A stretch of DNA of 64,000 bases from Melastoma dodecandrum. Taxonomy: Eukaryota > Streptophyta > Magnoliopsida > Myrtales > Melastomataceae. Shown here piece after piece: positions 48,825-61,338 of this stretch. The position numbers and the translations under genes were made by a program. The number at the start of each line of letters is the position of its first letter. Within the stretch, counting starts at the first letter, position 1. The stretch is from positions 4,712,001 through 4,776,000 of the forward strand of contig JARUPY010000087.1 of assembly GCA_029817715.1 (NCBI GenBank), written 5' to 3'. The notes under the pieces are model-generated. The model had not been told where the DNA came from, did not search any database, and was given only the letters and a program-made list of their open reading frames with translations.

Positions 48825-50298
48825 ATGGATTTCGGGAATGATGCAGAGGAGAGGGCTAGGGATGCGGAAGCCAGGGCTCAACAGTTGGAGGGAGAGGTTC
48901 AGCGATTATCCGACGAGTTGCGGTTGCGAAACCATGACTCGGAGAATCAAATGGTAGTGGTTTATAGAATTTCAAGAAATATTTATTTATTTTGGTGTAG
49001 TTTTGCTTTGTGTAGCACCTTCCTGGTTCTTTGAGGATACGAGAAGTTATCTTCTATTGAAAACAAAGTAGCCAATTGATTATTCACAGCCACACTTCCT
49101 GGCGTGCGCATAAAATCTTTCTTTCATCCTCATACGTCATATTTCCAATTGCTAGAACACATACAGGCTTCGTTACTTTGTTACTTTGTCGCGAGAGAAC
49201 AATCTTTTACAGATGCCAGAAGAGATAGTTAGTTCCTTTTTTAAGGATGCTTCCATCCTTTCCAATTAGATGGAATAGGTTCTAGATGTTGAGCTCACAG
49301 ATTTTGGCATATGGTGAGGGTGATTTGTGCATCTGGTACAATTTTCATGCTCAATTCAAAAGACTGTGATTTTGAATAAATTGGTGTTGTAGAATTCTTT
49401 TTGGCCACAGTTCATCTCAGGATCTTTGAAATTACTTTGTGTGCGACGTAATGATTATAAGAAGGCATGGTGAACTTGCGAAGGCCAGGCTTGCATGAGG
49501 ATGAGTTACTTGAATCTGTGGTCAGTCCAATGAACGATAAATGAGAAGCTGAACTTGCTCGTTCATTGTTAGAAGCACATAGCTCTCAAGAGTCATGGAA
49601 GGAGTTGCTTCAGATGTCGGACATGTGATTGTAGTATTCTTTTATAAGAAGATGCTTTAGCATGCTGCTGTTACTTGTCATTCATATTCTCTCAGGAGAC
49701 ACTTGCTGATAACAATGAGATGGTGTTACTTTTTGTTTTGTCCTGTGTATGGCAGGTCAAGACCATCAACACGGAAAGTTTTGTCACTAGCTGCAGTGGT
49801 GTTAAAACTTGAGAAAGATCAAGAACACTGCAGGATCAACCTCTGTAAAGCCGAGGGCGAGGTGAATCAATTGCTGAAGGATGAGTTGGGTTTTCTTTTA
49901 GCTATATGTTTTAATTATTTGAGAAGCTTAAATGTGTTTCTCTCATTTTTCACACAGGTCAAGCTATTTTCTGAAGAGAATAGCAAGTTACAAGAGGAAA
50001 ACAAACGGCTGTTCCTTCATTACCAGACAGAGAGAAGTTTTTCTAGTTCTCGTAGCAAGGTATCTTACAAATTCACTAGACTGACCTGCCACTATCACGA
50101 AGTTTTCAGCTGCGCCCTTATGAATGGCGATTATAAATAGTCCGTTTGCTTTTTTTTTGGCAGACCAACAAGCGAAAAACGAGCAGTCATGCGAATACTA
50201 CCCCGGTCAGAGGATCGACTTCGGTGAAGCACCTGAGACACCCTCTATCTCCTCTGAAGCAGAATTCTCCGGACATTATAAGGGTGCTTAACATGTAG
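48825..50298 (+). CDS. Small coiled-coil protein, multi-exon, incompletely resolved
   Basis: Exon 1 (ATG 48825 to 48953) reads AEERARDAEARAQQLEGE, a heptad-rich helix, followed by donor GTAGTG. A later exon ends at 49624 (ELARSLLEAHSSQESWKELL) and its phase joins exactly to 49756, SRPSTRKVLSLAAVVLK. That exon ends at a GTGAAT donor near 49861. The next exon starts at an ACACAG acceptor near 49958 (KLFSEENSKLQEENKRLFL), and the last (about 50164-50298) is basic and Ser/Pro-rich, ending IIRVLNM and TAG. I do not recognise the family; it looks like a cytoskeletal or kinetochore-type coiled-coil protein only in composition. The join between exon 1 and the 49.5-kb exon is unresolved in phase. The latter has an in-frame TGA at 49542-49544 if read from 49467, so either the exon starts after it or the gene is damaged. 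Confidence 0.55.
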
Positions 50299-53200
50299 AA
50301 GAGAAAGGAACATTGTCTCCTGTTGTTAACCTGTGTGTGGAAACTGGGTGGCAAGGAAAAAGATCATCACAATCATGTTGGCCGCAGAAGTGGGAGAAGA
50401 AATTTTAAATGGGTTTTAATTGAGGTTAGTATTCATTTTCTCTTCTGATCAACTATTCCTAAATTGTAATGAATGTTGCTGAACCGATCATGTAAATTTT
50501 GCTGCATGATCAACCGCAGTTTTACAGTCTTGGGCAAAAACGATCTCAAAAGTTGCAACTTACGTTACTTGTCGGGACAGACGCTTGCTTGCTTGCCCAT
50601 GTTAAACTAGAAGAATTTCTTCCTGTCAGTTTATGCTCACTGTAAATATACTATTTGTTGGTGCACTTTGTGCGTCTGATCAGCTTGTGGGCATTTCCGT
50701 AAGAAAAACAAATAGCTCTCTTCTTCCCATCATTGATTGCTCGCGATTGAGCCGTTGCCGTTTCGTTCTAGAACTTCATATGGATTTTAAAAGAAAAATG
50801 AGAGAATTCCTACTTTACGGTGGTTAACTGCTGTCGCAACGCGATGTGTTTTTCTTCTTCCGGTTTCATTAGTCCATGCACTCGACAATGACCCTTTGTA
50901 GAAGATGTGAACCTTTTCCCCCAAGTCAAAATAAGCAGACGCAAAGAAGAGCAATGTCTACTGCCATCCCTTTTCATTTCAATACCAATCCTAACTTCAT
51001 TGAGGCCCATGACTTTTTCCCTTGATATCTTTTTCTTTTCTTGTTTTATTGGGTGGGGAAATGGTCTCCCTACTTTTCGGCAATTTCGACAACGACATGT
51101 ATGGCTGGATCTGAACATGTTCAGTGTGGCTGTTGGTTTATGGGGTCGCAGACTGTGTCGAGCATTCGACAGGCGTCCCCTTATCTCCTCATCCACATCT
51201 AATAATTTACTTGACATATTCAATCCAATCCTTCTGCCTGTTGTTTTCAAGGCTGACACCGACTACCAAGCAAGTGTGACCCCCCCCCCCCTCCCACCAC
51301 CACCATCTTTCAATGTTTCTTCTTTACTCTCCTTTCCTTTCGTTTATTGTTTAAAAATTTCTTCATGGATTGTGTGTGTGTGTGTGTTTAGGGAGGCGTT
51401 CACGGGAAGAATCTTGTGTTCAGACCAGACCCTTCTCATAGTACACACGCGCGCACACAGGCTCGGCCAGACTTGAAGGACTCTGTGGGTCTGCTTTGAT
51501 TAAATGCTAATCAAGTCTCTGGTCTCTGTTATTCGTGATGTCGGTATTAAAAACTGAGTTCAGAGAGAGATGCAATATTAATTGAATGTCAAGTCATCGG
51601 ACGAGGGAAAGACTGAAATGAATCTGGGTGTCGCTCGTTTAGAAAAAAATAAAGAAAGTGAACTTGTGGTTCTGATGGCATGAGTTGATGCTGCTTGTTG
51701 ACGGAGTTGAGAGCACTGTTTTCAGAAGGTAGGCCTTTATTATTGTCGAATGATTTGAAGCAGGGTTGATGTGATTTCCAGGAATCGTCATCCTCGTCAT
51801 AATCATTATCATAATCATCACCAAATCAGAGATTTGCAGGTTTCAGAGGAAAAAATAGGTTATGTTTGATGTAAGACGGGGGGCTGTGTGAACTGCCAAC
51901 ACAACCACCGGGTAGATGTTCTTTTTTTTTCCTTGTACGGTGCTTTGTCCCCATTAATTCGAATTTAGCCCAAGTCGTACGTATACTTACTTTTGATCAC
52001 GATAGGTTTCAAATCCGAAATCTCATTTCGGCGAATGAAAAATGGTCGGACCAGTTTTAAATGTTCGCCGGGTCCTGGTTCTTTGCTTTCCATCAATTTG
52101 TTGTTTTCCCACACAATTAACTTTTTTCCTTTTTCCTTTTTTTGCTTTCTAGTACTCGAAATTTGACTGATTGATTGAGTTCGGTGCTGGGCTTCAGTGC
52201 ATCCAGTTGTCTGGATCCCTCGCTTTCATACCGCACCAAAGAGAGAGAGAGAGAGAGAGTCGATTATAAGTAATAATCTATAAACTCACGAAATATTTGT
52301 ACAAAAATAACACTGGCAGGCATATCCTGTAAACCAAGCCAACGCTAATGCGACCTATATCACATATACGTGTTTAAAAATAAAGTAAATTAATTAAGTT
52401 CGAGACAATTACGTAAAAATAAACGGGACTAATGTCCTATGAGACAATAAATACTCATTAAGTCGATGTTTTTTTGCACTCTATTCACAAGTAATACACC
52501 CATTTTACAAATATCCGGATGAAAGGTCGACACCGCCGAAGTATCGCTCCAGCCGGCGAGACTAGCATGTCATAAATAACACGGAATCTGAAGATTCGGC
52601 GCTACATTTAAGAGCAAAGGAGGGTTGGCAAATCATGGCCACGTTTGCCCTTTGATACACTTGTTTTTAACTAAAGTAGTCCCTAGAAAAACCAACACTA
52701 CTTGGATCTCCTGATTCTGGGTTTTCTTGTAGTAAGAGATCAGTGTCCACATATGTTTTTTCTTGGTAAAAGAACGAATCTGGAAAAAAAAAATGAAAAA
52801 AAAAGAGAGAGAAAGAGAAAGAAACCTTCCCCAACTTTATGAGGAAAAAGTGAGAAATGCTTTACTTCCCTCCCTTCCGACACAGACAAAACAAATTACC
52901 CCCACCACCCACCACTCCATTCGGACATCTCCCTTGCCAAACAACTCATGTCACCTGTTCCCCAAAATACATACGACAACACTGTTGTCCTATAAAGCCT
53001 CAACAAGAATATATATCTATACATCGCATTGCACGGATATTTTTCTTTTTTGGCAAATTGGGAGCTAGGCTCGTTACTCAGTTACACAGTTTATCATATA
53101 ATGTTAAACGTTACGAATGAAATACCATCTCCACTTTGCGATTTTCGATTTACAAAAATAACTCGCTCGTTTAATTAAGAGTATAGGTGAACCGACGAAG

Positions 53201-54024
53201 TTTATTTATATATAATTCACGTGCTGATTATAAGTGTCGATTAAGGGAACTCCCTCTGTCTTATTATTATTATTATACATTACTTTTTTAAAAATTTTTG
53301 TTTGTATATATATACTTTAAAAGAGAAAAGAAGGTGGGGGGGGGGGGAAGAGAAAGTCCAAACAACAGGTGGGCCCTACTAACATGACAAAAACTTGTGA
53401 ATTCACATCTCAAACCCCACCACCCCCTAAAAGATAAATAAACTAATCTTTACATGTACTAAATCTTTTGTTTTTTAATAGAGGACATAGAAAGTTGCCC
53501 AAAAAAACAAAAAACAAAAAGAATAGCTCAAGCATCTGATTTTTTTTTTTTTAATTTTTTTCCCTCTAAATTCGTCTTAAAAATATAATAAAGAATAATA
53601 GAAACAAAACCTCAGTCGCTTTCGCTTTCGCTTTCACTACAACTCTTTCACGTCACCACTCCCAATTCAAAGGACCCCCCCCCCACTTTTGATTTTTTTT
53701 TCTTCTTTCCCTATCAGCCCCACCCACCTTACATTACATATTTACCCCCATAGTCCTACATTATATGTGATTCATTTCGATTTCATTACACACTGTTGTT
53801 GTCGTTTGAAGGGGTGAATTTGTGGAGTTTTGTTTGTTTTACTCTTACATACTACTACTACTACTATCTCCAACAGACTAACTACTTCCATTCTCTTCCT
53901 CCCTCCCTTCCTCCACCCTCCTTCCTTTCCTTCCTTTTGTTAATGTTGTAGTGAAAAGAGCCTTCCGGTAATGTAATGAAATTTTAGAATAAAACAGGAA
54001 GGAAGATAAAAATTAGGGGGAGGT
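50299..54024. other. Long intergenic region, no gene recognised
   Basis: The stretch contains a C run near 51282, a TG run near 51368-51386, a GA run (52241-52259), a 12-G run near 53336-53347, and CT-rich sequence just before 54025. No frame carries a recognisable domain, and no RNA gene was seen. The right kilobase is the likely promoter and leader of the HD-Zip gene. Confidence 0.4.
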
Positions 54025-55242
54025 ATGAACATGAAGAGGTTCAGTGCTTCCCCAGACTCTTCCGATGTCCGGGCTTCAGCCTGTCCAGGTAAATTTACTA
54101 ATCCCCATCCATCCCCTGTCTGGTTTGGATGAGCGTGTTGAGTTGTGGTTGGTTGTGTGTGATGATGCGTACTTAGGTTGTCCTTGCTTGTCTTCCAGAG
54201 GAGAAGCCGCCGCCCAAGAGGAAGCAGATATACAGCAAGGAGTTCCAGGAAATGCTGGATAAGCTCGATCATGAGGAGCTCGGGGAGGACGACGCCGATT
54301 CAGAAGACGTGGGGTTGATGGGGTTCGGGGGCTGTGGCGAGAAGAAGCGGAGGCTGAGCGTCAACCAGGTGAAGGCCCTCGAAAGGAGCTTCGAGAAGGA
54401 GAACAAGCTCGAGCCCGAGAGGAAGAGCAGGCTCGCCGAGGAGCTGGGCCTCCAGCCCAGGCAGGTCGCTATCTGGTTCCAGAACCGGCGCGCCCGTTGG
54501 AAGACGAAGCAGCTCGAGAGGGATTACGGCGTCCTCAAGAACGACTATGACTCCCTTAGGGCCAACTACGACTTCCTTGATCAGGAGAACAAGTCTCTGC
54601 TCTCGCAGGTACACGGGTACACGAGGGGATTATGGAGAAACCGTCTGTTCAATTCGATAGGGAAGGACGGCACGATCTGAGTTCGACTCTTGCCATTTTG
54701 TATTGCAGCTGATGGAACTGAAGACAAAGCTCAAGCAGCAAGCCCGGGCCGCAGAGAACAATCCCAGCAACGATTTCCACGTCCCAGCGGAAGAAGAATG
54801 CCCTGCTTCGGGATCGGTGGTGGTAGTCGTGAAACCCCAATTCAGTTACGGTTCCGAGATGGACGCATCATCCAACAGCGACGACTGCAGCGACGCCCTC
54901 ATCAAGGAGGAAACACTAGAGGAAGAAGGAGAAGAACCCAACCCGACGAAAATGGCGACAGACACAGTAATGCCGATGCCCTCTCCCGCATCCGTCACCT
55001 ACCTAAACCAAAACAACACATCGACGGCCTCCTCAGGGTCTTCCTGCACAACATCGATGTTCAGCTGGTTTCAGGAATGGGATTCAAGAGGACCCGCATC
55101 AGGGACTACAGGGAAGGCGGCATACACGCATGCGTACCCAAGGGCCATTGTGGAAGAGCAACACCACGGCTGGCTCAACTTCTTCTCAGTCGACCAAGCA
55201 CCGACGCTGCACTGCTACTTCATGGAGGGCGACGAGAAGTAG
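54025..55242 (+). CDS. HD-Zip class I homeodomain-leucine zipper transcription factor (ATHB5/6/16-like)
   Basis: The model is join(54025..54088, 54199..54608, 54709..55242), 335 residues. The introns are GTAAATT-TTCCAG and GTACACG-TTGCAG. The homeodomain covers about residues 70-126, with [17 protein letters not shown] and the recognition helix [16 protein letters not shown]. The leucine zipper follows directly ([15 protein letters not shown], continuing across the second intron), the layout found only in plants. The N terminus [14 protein letters not shown] matches the MKR start of the ATHB5/6/16 clade, members of which act in ABA and growth responses. The C terminus ends in an aromatic activation-type motif ([10 protein letters not shown]). 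A second in-frame ATG at 54031 could also serve. No lesion. Class I proteins bind the pseudopalindrome CAATNATTG as dimers. Confidence 0.92.
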
Positions 55243-56818
55243 ACGCATCGTAAATCGTAGGAGCAAGCATTCGAGCATCGCGCTGTGTTATCTTTGAAGG
55301 TGGGGATGGGGGGCAAAGCTAATAAGCCAATGGGATTAAGATAAAATAATTAGCTCATCCTATTCTTGAAAGAAGGAAGCAAGCTGGAGGAGCTACACCA
55401 TGTGCCCTTTTGCTTGTACTATATGATCAAGGGAAAAAATGGGATGACCAAACTAGTGGACTTGATGCAGTGAAATCAAATTGCAAGAAGAAAGGGGCAA
55501 GCCACTCGCTTTGACATCTTCGTCCCATCTCCTTCCTCTTTGGCTACTACACACATCAGATGTACATGTTCATGAAAATGAAACGTCGCATGGCGGGCGG
55601 AGCACGAACTGTCAATATTTAGATCCCTGTTTCGTCGGTCGACGGACGTACAAGGACCTTGACATCATAGGGTCCGAGTTGGAGCAATACTTTTGGGATA
55701 TAGGGTATGGGGAGATGTTTCCGTCCAGTTATATGATCTTGGGGAGTCATTGAATCGGGGATGGTCCCATGCCTGGAGGAATCCCTAGTAAACATCATCG
55801 CCCCGTTTCAGTGAATTGAATTATCAAAAGTAAAAGGGGGACCTATGAATCTGTCAACAACAACGTCTACAGCCAGTGTAAGTGTACTCTGTGGGTGTGA
55901 CCACCTCCCCACCAAACACATGATCCATGAAATAAGGGTAACCCATGAAACTGTGATACCTGAGATAACAAGTGATGGACATGTTTAGAAAGGAACAAGG
56001 AGTTCATCAGGCCATTTGCGAAGGAGAGGTTTTCGTGTTCTGGGAGGAAGTGATTACACGAGGCCGATGTTTTTTTACCAAAAAAAAAGTTAATTTTGGT
56101 TGCCTTTGCTAGAGAGAGCAGTAGTAGCAAAGCAACTATCCCCATTAACAATACCTCTACCATAAAAAAAATGGGAAGCCCAGAAATCGTTGTGAAAGGG
56201 GATGCAGCAGGCCCAATATCCACTCACATTGACTTAACTAAAAGGAGGCCGATTAAAAAGAAACACCTCCCCCAACCCTCCCTCCATCACAACTCTTCCG
56301 ATGGGAACTACTACTGTTTCGTTCCGAAAAATCTTAAACGAAAGCCTTCCTAAATGAGAATGTACTTATGGATAAACTCAAACCCATTACACCGAGGTAT
56401 TTAGTCATCATCATGTTCCACATATCATATCATATCCCATTGTCACTAGTTGGATGTTGAGTCTCCTTCGCTCGTAAGGTAGTAGATCCAACCCATCCCA
56501 ATGAAATATGTGGATAATGCTTTTTGCCCATAAGAGAGTATCTCGCTTGAACTACCTCCTTCCCCAGAAGAGTAATTGTTCCAACATTCGGTTGATTAAG
56601 ATTTCACTCCTGCCTAGCATGTAGTGCGTACTCCTTTTCGCTCACAGAAGAGAGTAGCTTGTTTTAATAGAGTCCAATGTGGTTCTAACCCATTAAGGAA
56701 GCATATGGAAGTTAATTTAGATACGACACTGAAAACCACTAATTGAGATTCCGACATCTTATGAGGTAATTGACTACGAGATATTTACTCTTACCAAATT
56801 CCGAATCGAGTTAGCTTG
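55243..56818. other. 3' flank of the HD-Zip gene and intergenic DNA
   Basis: Short frames at 55481-55753 (plus) and 55867-56223 (minus) have no recognised motif. Nothing else is supported. Confidence 0.35.
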
Positions 56819-57444
56819 TCAAATATCCCGAGCCCCCGACTGTGTGCTAGTCTCGAGCATAGGGGCTTCCTTGATCTCATCAGCACCGTCATCCCTCACC
56901 AACCAAAGCAGCAAGCCTTTTAGAAATGAATGGTGTCGTCGGCTCTGGCCAGCCGGCGGACAAGGGATAAACTGACCTGCATATTGGAGGTCCACAAAGT
57001 GAGGTTGTCGCGGAGGAGTTGCATGATCAGGGCGCTGTCCTTGTAAGACTCCTCCTCGAGGGTGTCCAGTTAAGCGATCGTCTCATCGAAAGCCTAGACA
57101 ACATCCACTTCCACGTGAAACCAATATCGTCATCAACATCAACACGTCATTCAGGCATAGATACAAAAGAACAATAGTCTACTCTATGACAGCCTTTTAC
57201 CTGCTTGGCGAGGCTGCAGGCATGATCGGGAGAATTGAGGAGATCGTATTAGAATGCCGAGAAGTTGAGTGCCAATCCGAGCCAGATCGGATGGGTGGGG
57301 CCAGCTCTGTGTTGGCGATATCCTAAAACATGGGAACTGCATAATGCGGGGGGCGATTTAAATCAATCCTCACGAAAAAATCCAAATCCGAACCTGAGAG
57401 GATTTGTAGGCAGTGAGGGTTCTCTTGGCGGCCTCCTTTCACTC
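56819..57444 (-). pseudogene. 14-3-3 protein pseudogene, C-terminal half
   Basis: Minus-strand exons of a plant 14-3-3 gene are recognisable in order. KEAAKRTLTAYKSSQ ends at a GT donor near 57400. ANTELAP is followed by LGLALNFSAF and LLNSPDHACSLAKQ (57203-57330) with a GTAAAAG donor. [27 protein letters not shown] and TSNMQ follow (about 56980-57095). The C-terminal DDGADEIKEAPMLE ends in TGA at 56819-56821. Lesions are a TGA before KEAA, a one-base loss in the APTHP motif, TAA where the family has Tyr after NFSAF, and TAA before LDTLEEE. The first half of the gene is missing, and sequence above 57450 is unrelated. Retained introns show it arose by DNA duplication, not by retroposition. Confidence 0.9.
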
Positions 57445-57465
57445 GACGCTGGACTTTGTTGGGAT

Positions 57466-57510
57466 AGTCCCACATCGGATAGAAAAGGCTTTGACCAACA
57501 CCTTAAATAG
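57466..57510 (+). promoter_or_regulatory. USE-like and TATA-like pair (snRNA-type promoter motif)
   Basis: AGTCCCACATCG at 57466-57477 matches the upstream sequence element RTCCCACATCG of plant snRNA genes. TTAAATAG at 57503-57510 follows after 25 bases, the shorter spacing associated with Pol III-type plant snRNA promoters. A T run at about 57704-57708 could end a transcript of roughly 175 bases. The downstream sequence does not resemble U1-U6 or U3 as I know them. The same USE-like string also occurs in dispersed plant repeats, so chance or repeat origin is quite possible. Confidence 0.3.
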
Positions 57511-57909
57511 AGTTGGGGGTAACGGTGGTAGTAGCCCTTCATCTTTGGGGAGACGACGAAGTCGTGTGGGTCAAGCTTTCTTAAGGTTGGTTACAGGAGT
57601 TAGTTGTGGGGAGAGGGAGGTTGGGTTTGAGGATGGGCTCCCCATGCCCTGTCCGTATTGGGCCATTCCCTGTTGGCCCGCCAATGATTGCTCTTGGGCC
57701 TTATTTTTATGAACGATGTTTTTCTTTTCTAATTCAGACAGTAACAAGAGCCGGTCATTCGTCCCGCACCCACTCTCTCCTTTCGATCATGCAATGTCGC
57801 AGTCGAAGTAACGACATCGACATGGAACATGTTCCTATTGTCCTAAATTTGACATAACTAATGGCGAAACATGGGACGCCGAGTCTGCTGCTCCTCATTT
57901 GGGCCTGTT

Positions 57910-58458
57910 CTAATCCGAGCAGTCTTCGTTGCCATAATAGCTGTCGATCCAATCCGTTCCACTAAAGTACCCAGGACTAATGTCAGGGAGATCATGTACC
58001 TTTCCGCTGATGTTGTCCTGGTCGGGCTCATCCTTGTCTCCTAGGGCGACGACGAAACAGACCTCGGACTCGGCAATCCCTGTGCGGAACGACCACACAC
58101 CAATTGTATTCCCCTTCCGGAGCTCATTACGCGAGACAACTCCGTTCCAGATGCGGTCGTCGCTCCCCAGGACATAAACTGTGCTCTGTGAGCCGGTATG
58201 CCCGAGATTGATCCCTTCCCACCTCTTCAAGGTCAATCTGCAACTCTCTGGATATGGCTCGACCAGGACCAGGTCCATCTCGGCCAGCATCAGTGCTGCC
58301 TTCTCCAGTTCAGTGAGGAAATCGGCCCTCGAAAGCTTCGACGGAAGGGAGAGTGAAGATTGGTTCCCATCGCCGATCGTCTTCTCCACGACTAGGGTGA
58401 GATCGTGGCCCTTCATAGCCATGATTCGATTCCTCAGCCAGGCAGGAGGGTGGATCAT
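57910..58458 (-). CDS. B3-domain protein (small plant B3-like family)
   Basis: This is a single-exon minus-strand frame from the first in-frame ATG at 58456-58458, 182 residues. TLVVEKTIG, SLPSKLSRADFLTELEKAAL, LVEPYPESCRLTLKRWEG and GVVSRNELRKGN-VWSFR follow the pattern of the small B3-domain proteins of the At1g05920/At1g78640 type, in which one divergent B3 barrel makes up most of the protein. These are presumed DNA-binding nuclear proteins with little known function. The tail is acidic (DKDEPDQDN) and ends GNEDCSD. The frame is also open upstream of the ATG without another ATG, so a 5' exon is possible. The gene is divergent from RPS6, with about 495 bases between start codons. Confidence 0.7.
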   Translation of the reverse strand: MIHPPAWLRNRIMAMKGHDLTLVVEKTIGDGNQSSLSLPSKLSRADFLTELEKAALMLAEMDLVLVEPYPESCRLTLKRWEGINLGHTGSQSTVYVLGSDDRIWNGVVSRNELRKGNTIGVWSFRTGIAESEVCFVVALGDKDEPDQDNISGKVHDLPDISPGYFSGTDWIDSYYGNEDCSD

Positions 58459-58784
58459 CTTCCTTGTCTGGAACGAGATTGGCCTTTCCCAACAGGATTC
58501 TCTCGAGTAGGAAAAAGGCACGACATTAATTCGAGAAGAGGGCTATATAACACGAAATTATCCCTTTTTTACGCTAAACGTCAAGACCCACACGACAAAT
58601 GCATGACTAAACCGACAAGGAGAAATTCGTTAAGCATGTCGAGGTTGATAGAAATGGACTTACCAGGAGTTATTGTAAGCATGACTTGTTAAAAATCCTG
58701 CGGAAATCTGCATCAAATCATGGGAGTAAGTTAATACATTTTTCCTTAACGGAAAAAGCATTAGTTCTAAAGCATGCAGGCCTA

Positions 58785-58883
58785 AGCCCAAAGGTAATTT
58801 AGAGGCCCATGATGAGCCCATAACCGACCCATTTGTTACTAGAGACATATAAAAGGACTCTGCCTAGAATTTCAAAACCCTAA
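58785..58883 (+). promoter_or_regulatory. RPS6 promoter: site II elements, TATA box, telo-box
   Basis: Three GGCCCA/AGCCCA (site II) elements lie at 58785-58790, 58804-58809 and 58815-58820. A TATA box TATAAAAG lies at 58848-58855 and the telo-box AAACCCTAA at 58875-58883, about 70 bases before the ATG. Site II plus telo-box is the standard arrangement that coordinates plant ribosomal-protein genes with cell division. The elements may also act on the divergent B3 gene. Confidence 0.8.
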
Positions 58884-58952
58884 CCCTGAAGTAGAAGGCA
58901 AACAGGCTACCGCCGCCGCCGTCGCCGCCGTCGTACCAGGTTCTCCGCGAAG

Positions 58953-60571
<1,619 letters not shown>

Positions 60572-61338
60572 GATGTATTGCTGGTGAGTCGGTTTCTTTT
60601 TCGGTTAGATGCACTTCCCAGGCTATTCAGCATTCAGGAACTCTTTTTGTGTTTCATTTCCCCTGATTTTGGAGAGAGCTGATTATAGTCTGTTCCTTTC
60701 CCATGGCATCATATGCTACTTGAAAATCTGAAGCTAAAAAAGTAGATGGCTCGCCTCATCATGTGGGTCTTACCTAAATATTGCTTATTTGCCCTCAACA
60801 AGTTGAAGATTATGGTGTCCCAAAATTGATGGGAGCCGCCCCCCATTTATCCCGTGCGAAACAACGCCTTTCATACTCGATTTTCTGGACCATTTCTGAT
60901 GTGGATTTAATGTAAAAGCGACAGCTACGCGCCAAGGGGGCAGGAATGAAATTATTTCATGTACGAAATAAGGCCAGTGGACCAAAGGATGAAAATATTT
61001 TTTTGAAAGTTGTAGTTTTCTGACTCGAAGATTATTTCAAAAATTTATCTTAGTATAAGGTGTCGAGTCTAGTAACTATGCGTTTGCTTATTAATACAAA
61101 CGTGGAAATCGTAACATGATACAACAACATTATGGTATGAATCGACTGTACTTGTTCAATATAATAATGAACGGACACGGATGACCTTTTTTCTTTTGGG
61201 TTAAGTGAATGCATGACAGTTTTGAGGTCCACCTTAATAGAATTAGAATATACGTGACAATGAGCCGAAAATGGGAAAACACTGTAATCGATGACATTAG
61301 CAGGCGCATACATAGAGTTTTATCATCTATTTTGTTAA
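60572..61338. other. Intergenic between convergent RPS6 and EXORDIUM-like genes
   Basis: The 3' untranslated regions of both genes should lie here. No separate gene was recognised, and the open minus-strand frames at 61050-61313 have no motif. Confidence 0.4.

Noticed and set aside
51281..51390. Possible tandem-repeat or CRISPR-like structure
   Set aside because: Only simple C and TG runs are present; there are no spaced repeats. CRISPR arrays are not expected in plant DNA.
50907..51476. 189-codon plus-strand frame and a 149-codon minus-strand frame
   Set aside because: No recognisable domain, and the frame crosses C runs and TG microsatellite sequence. It begins at a non-ATG codon or in a low-complexity context and looks like chance.
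54688..55253. A second plus-strand frame of 187 codons within HD-Zip exon 3
   Set aside because: It overlaps the true exon in another frame and shows only Arg/Gly/Pro-rich chance sequence.
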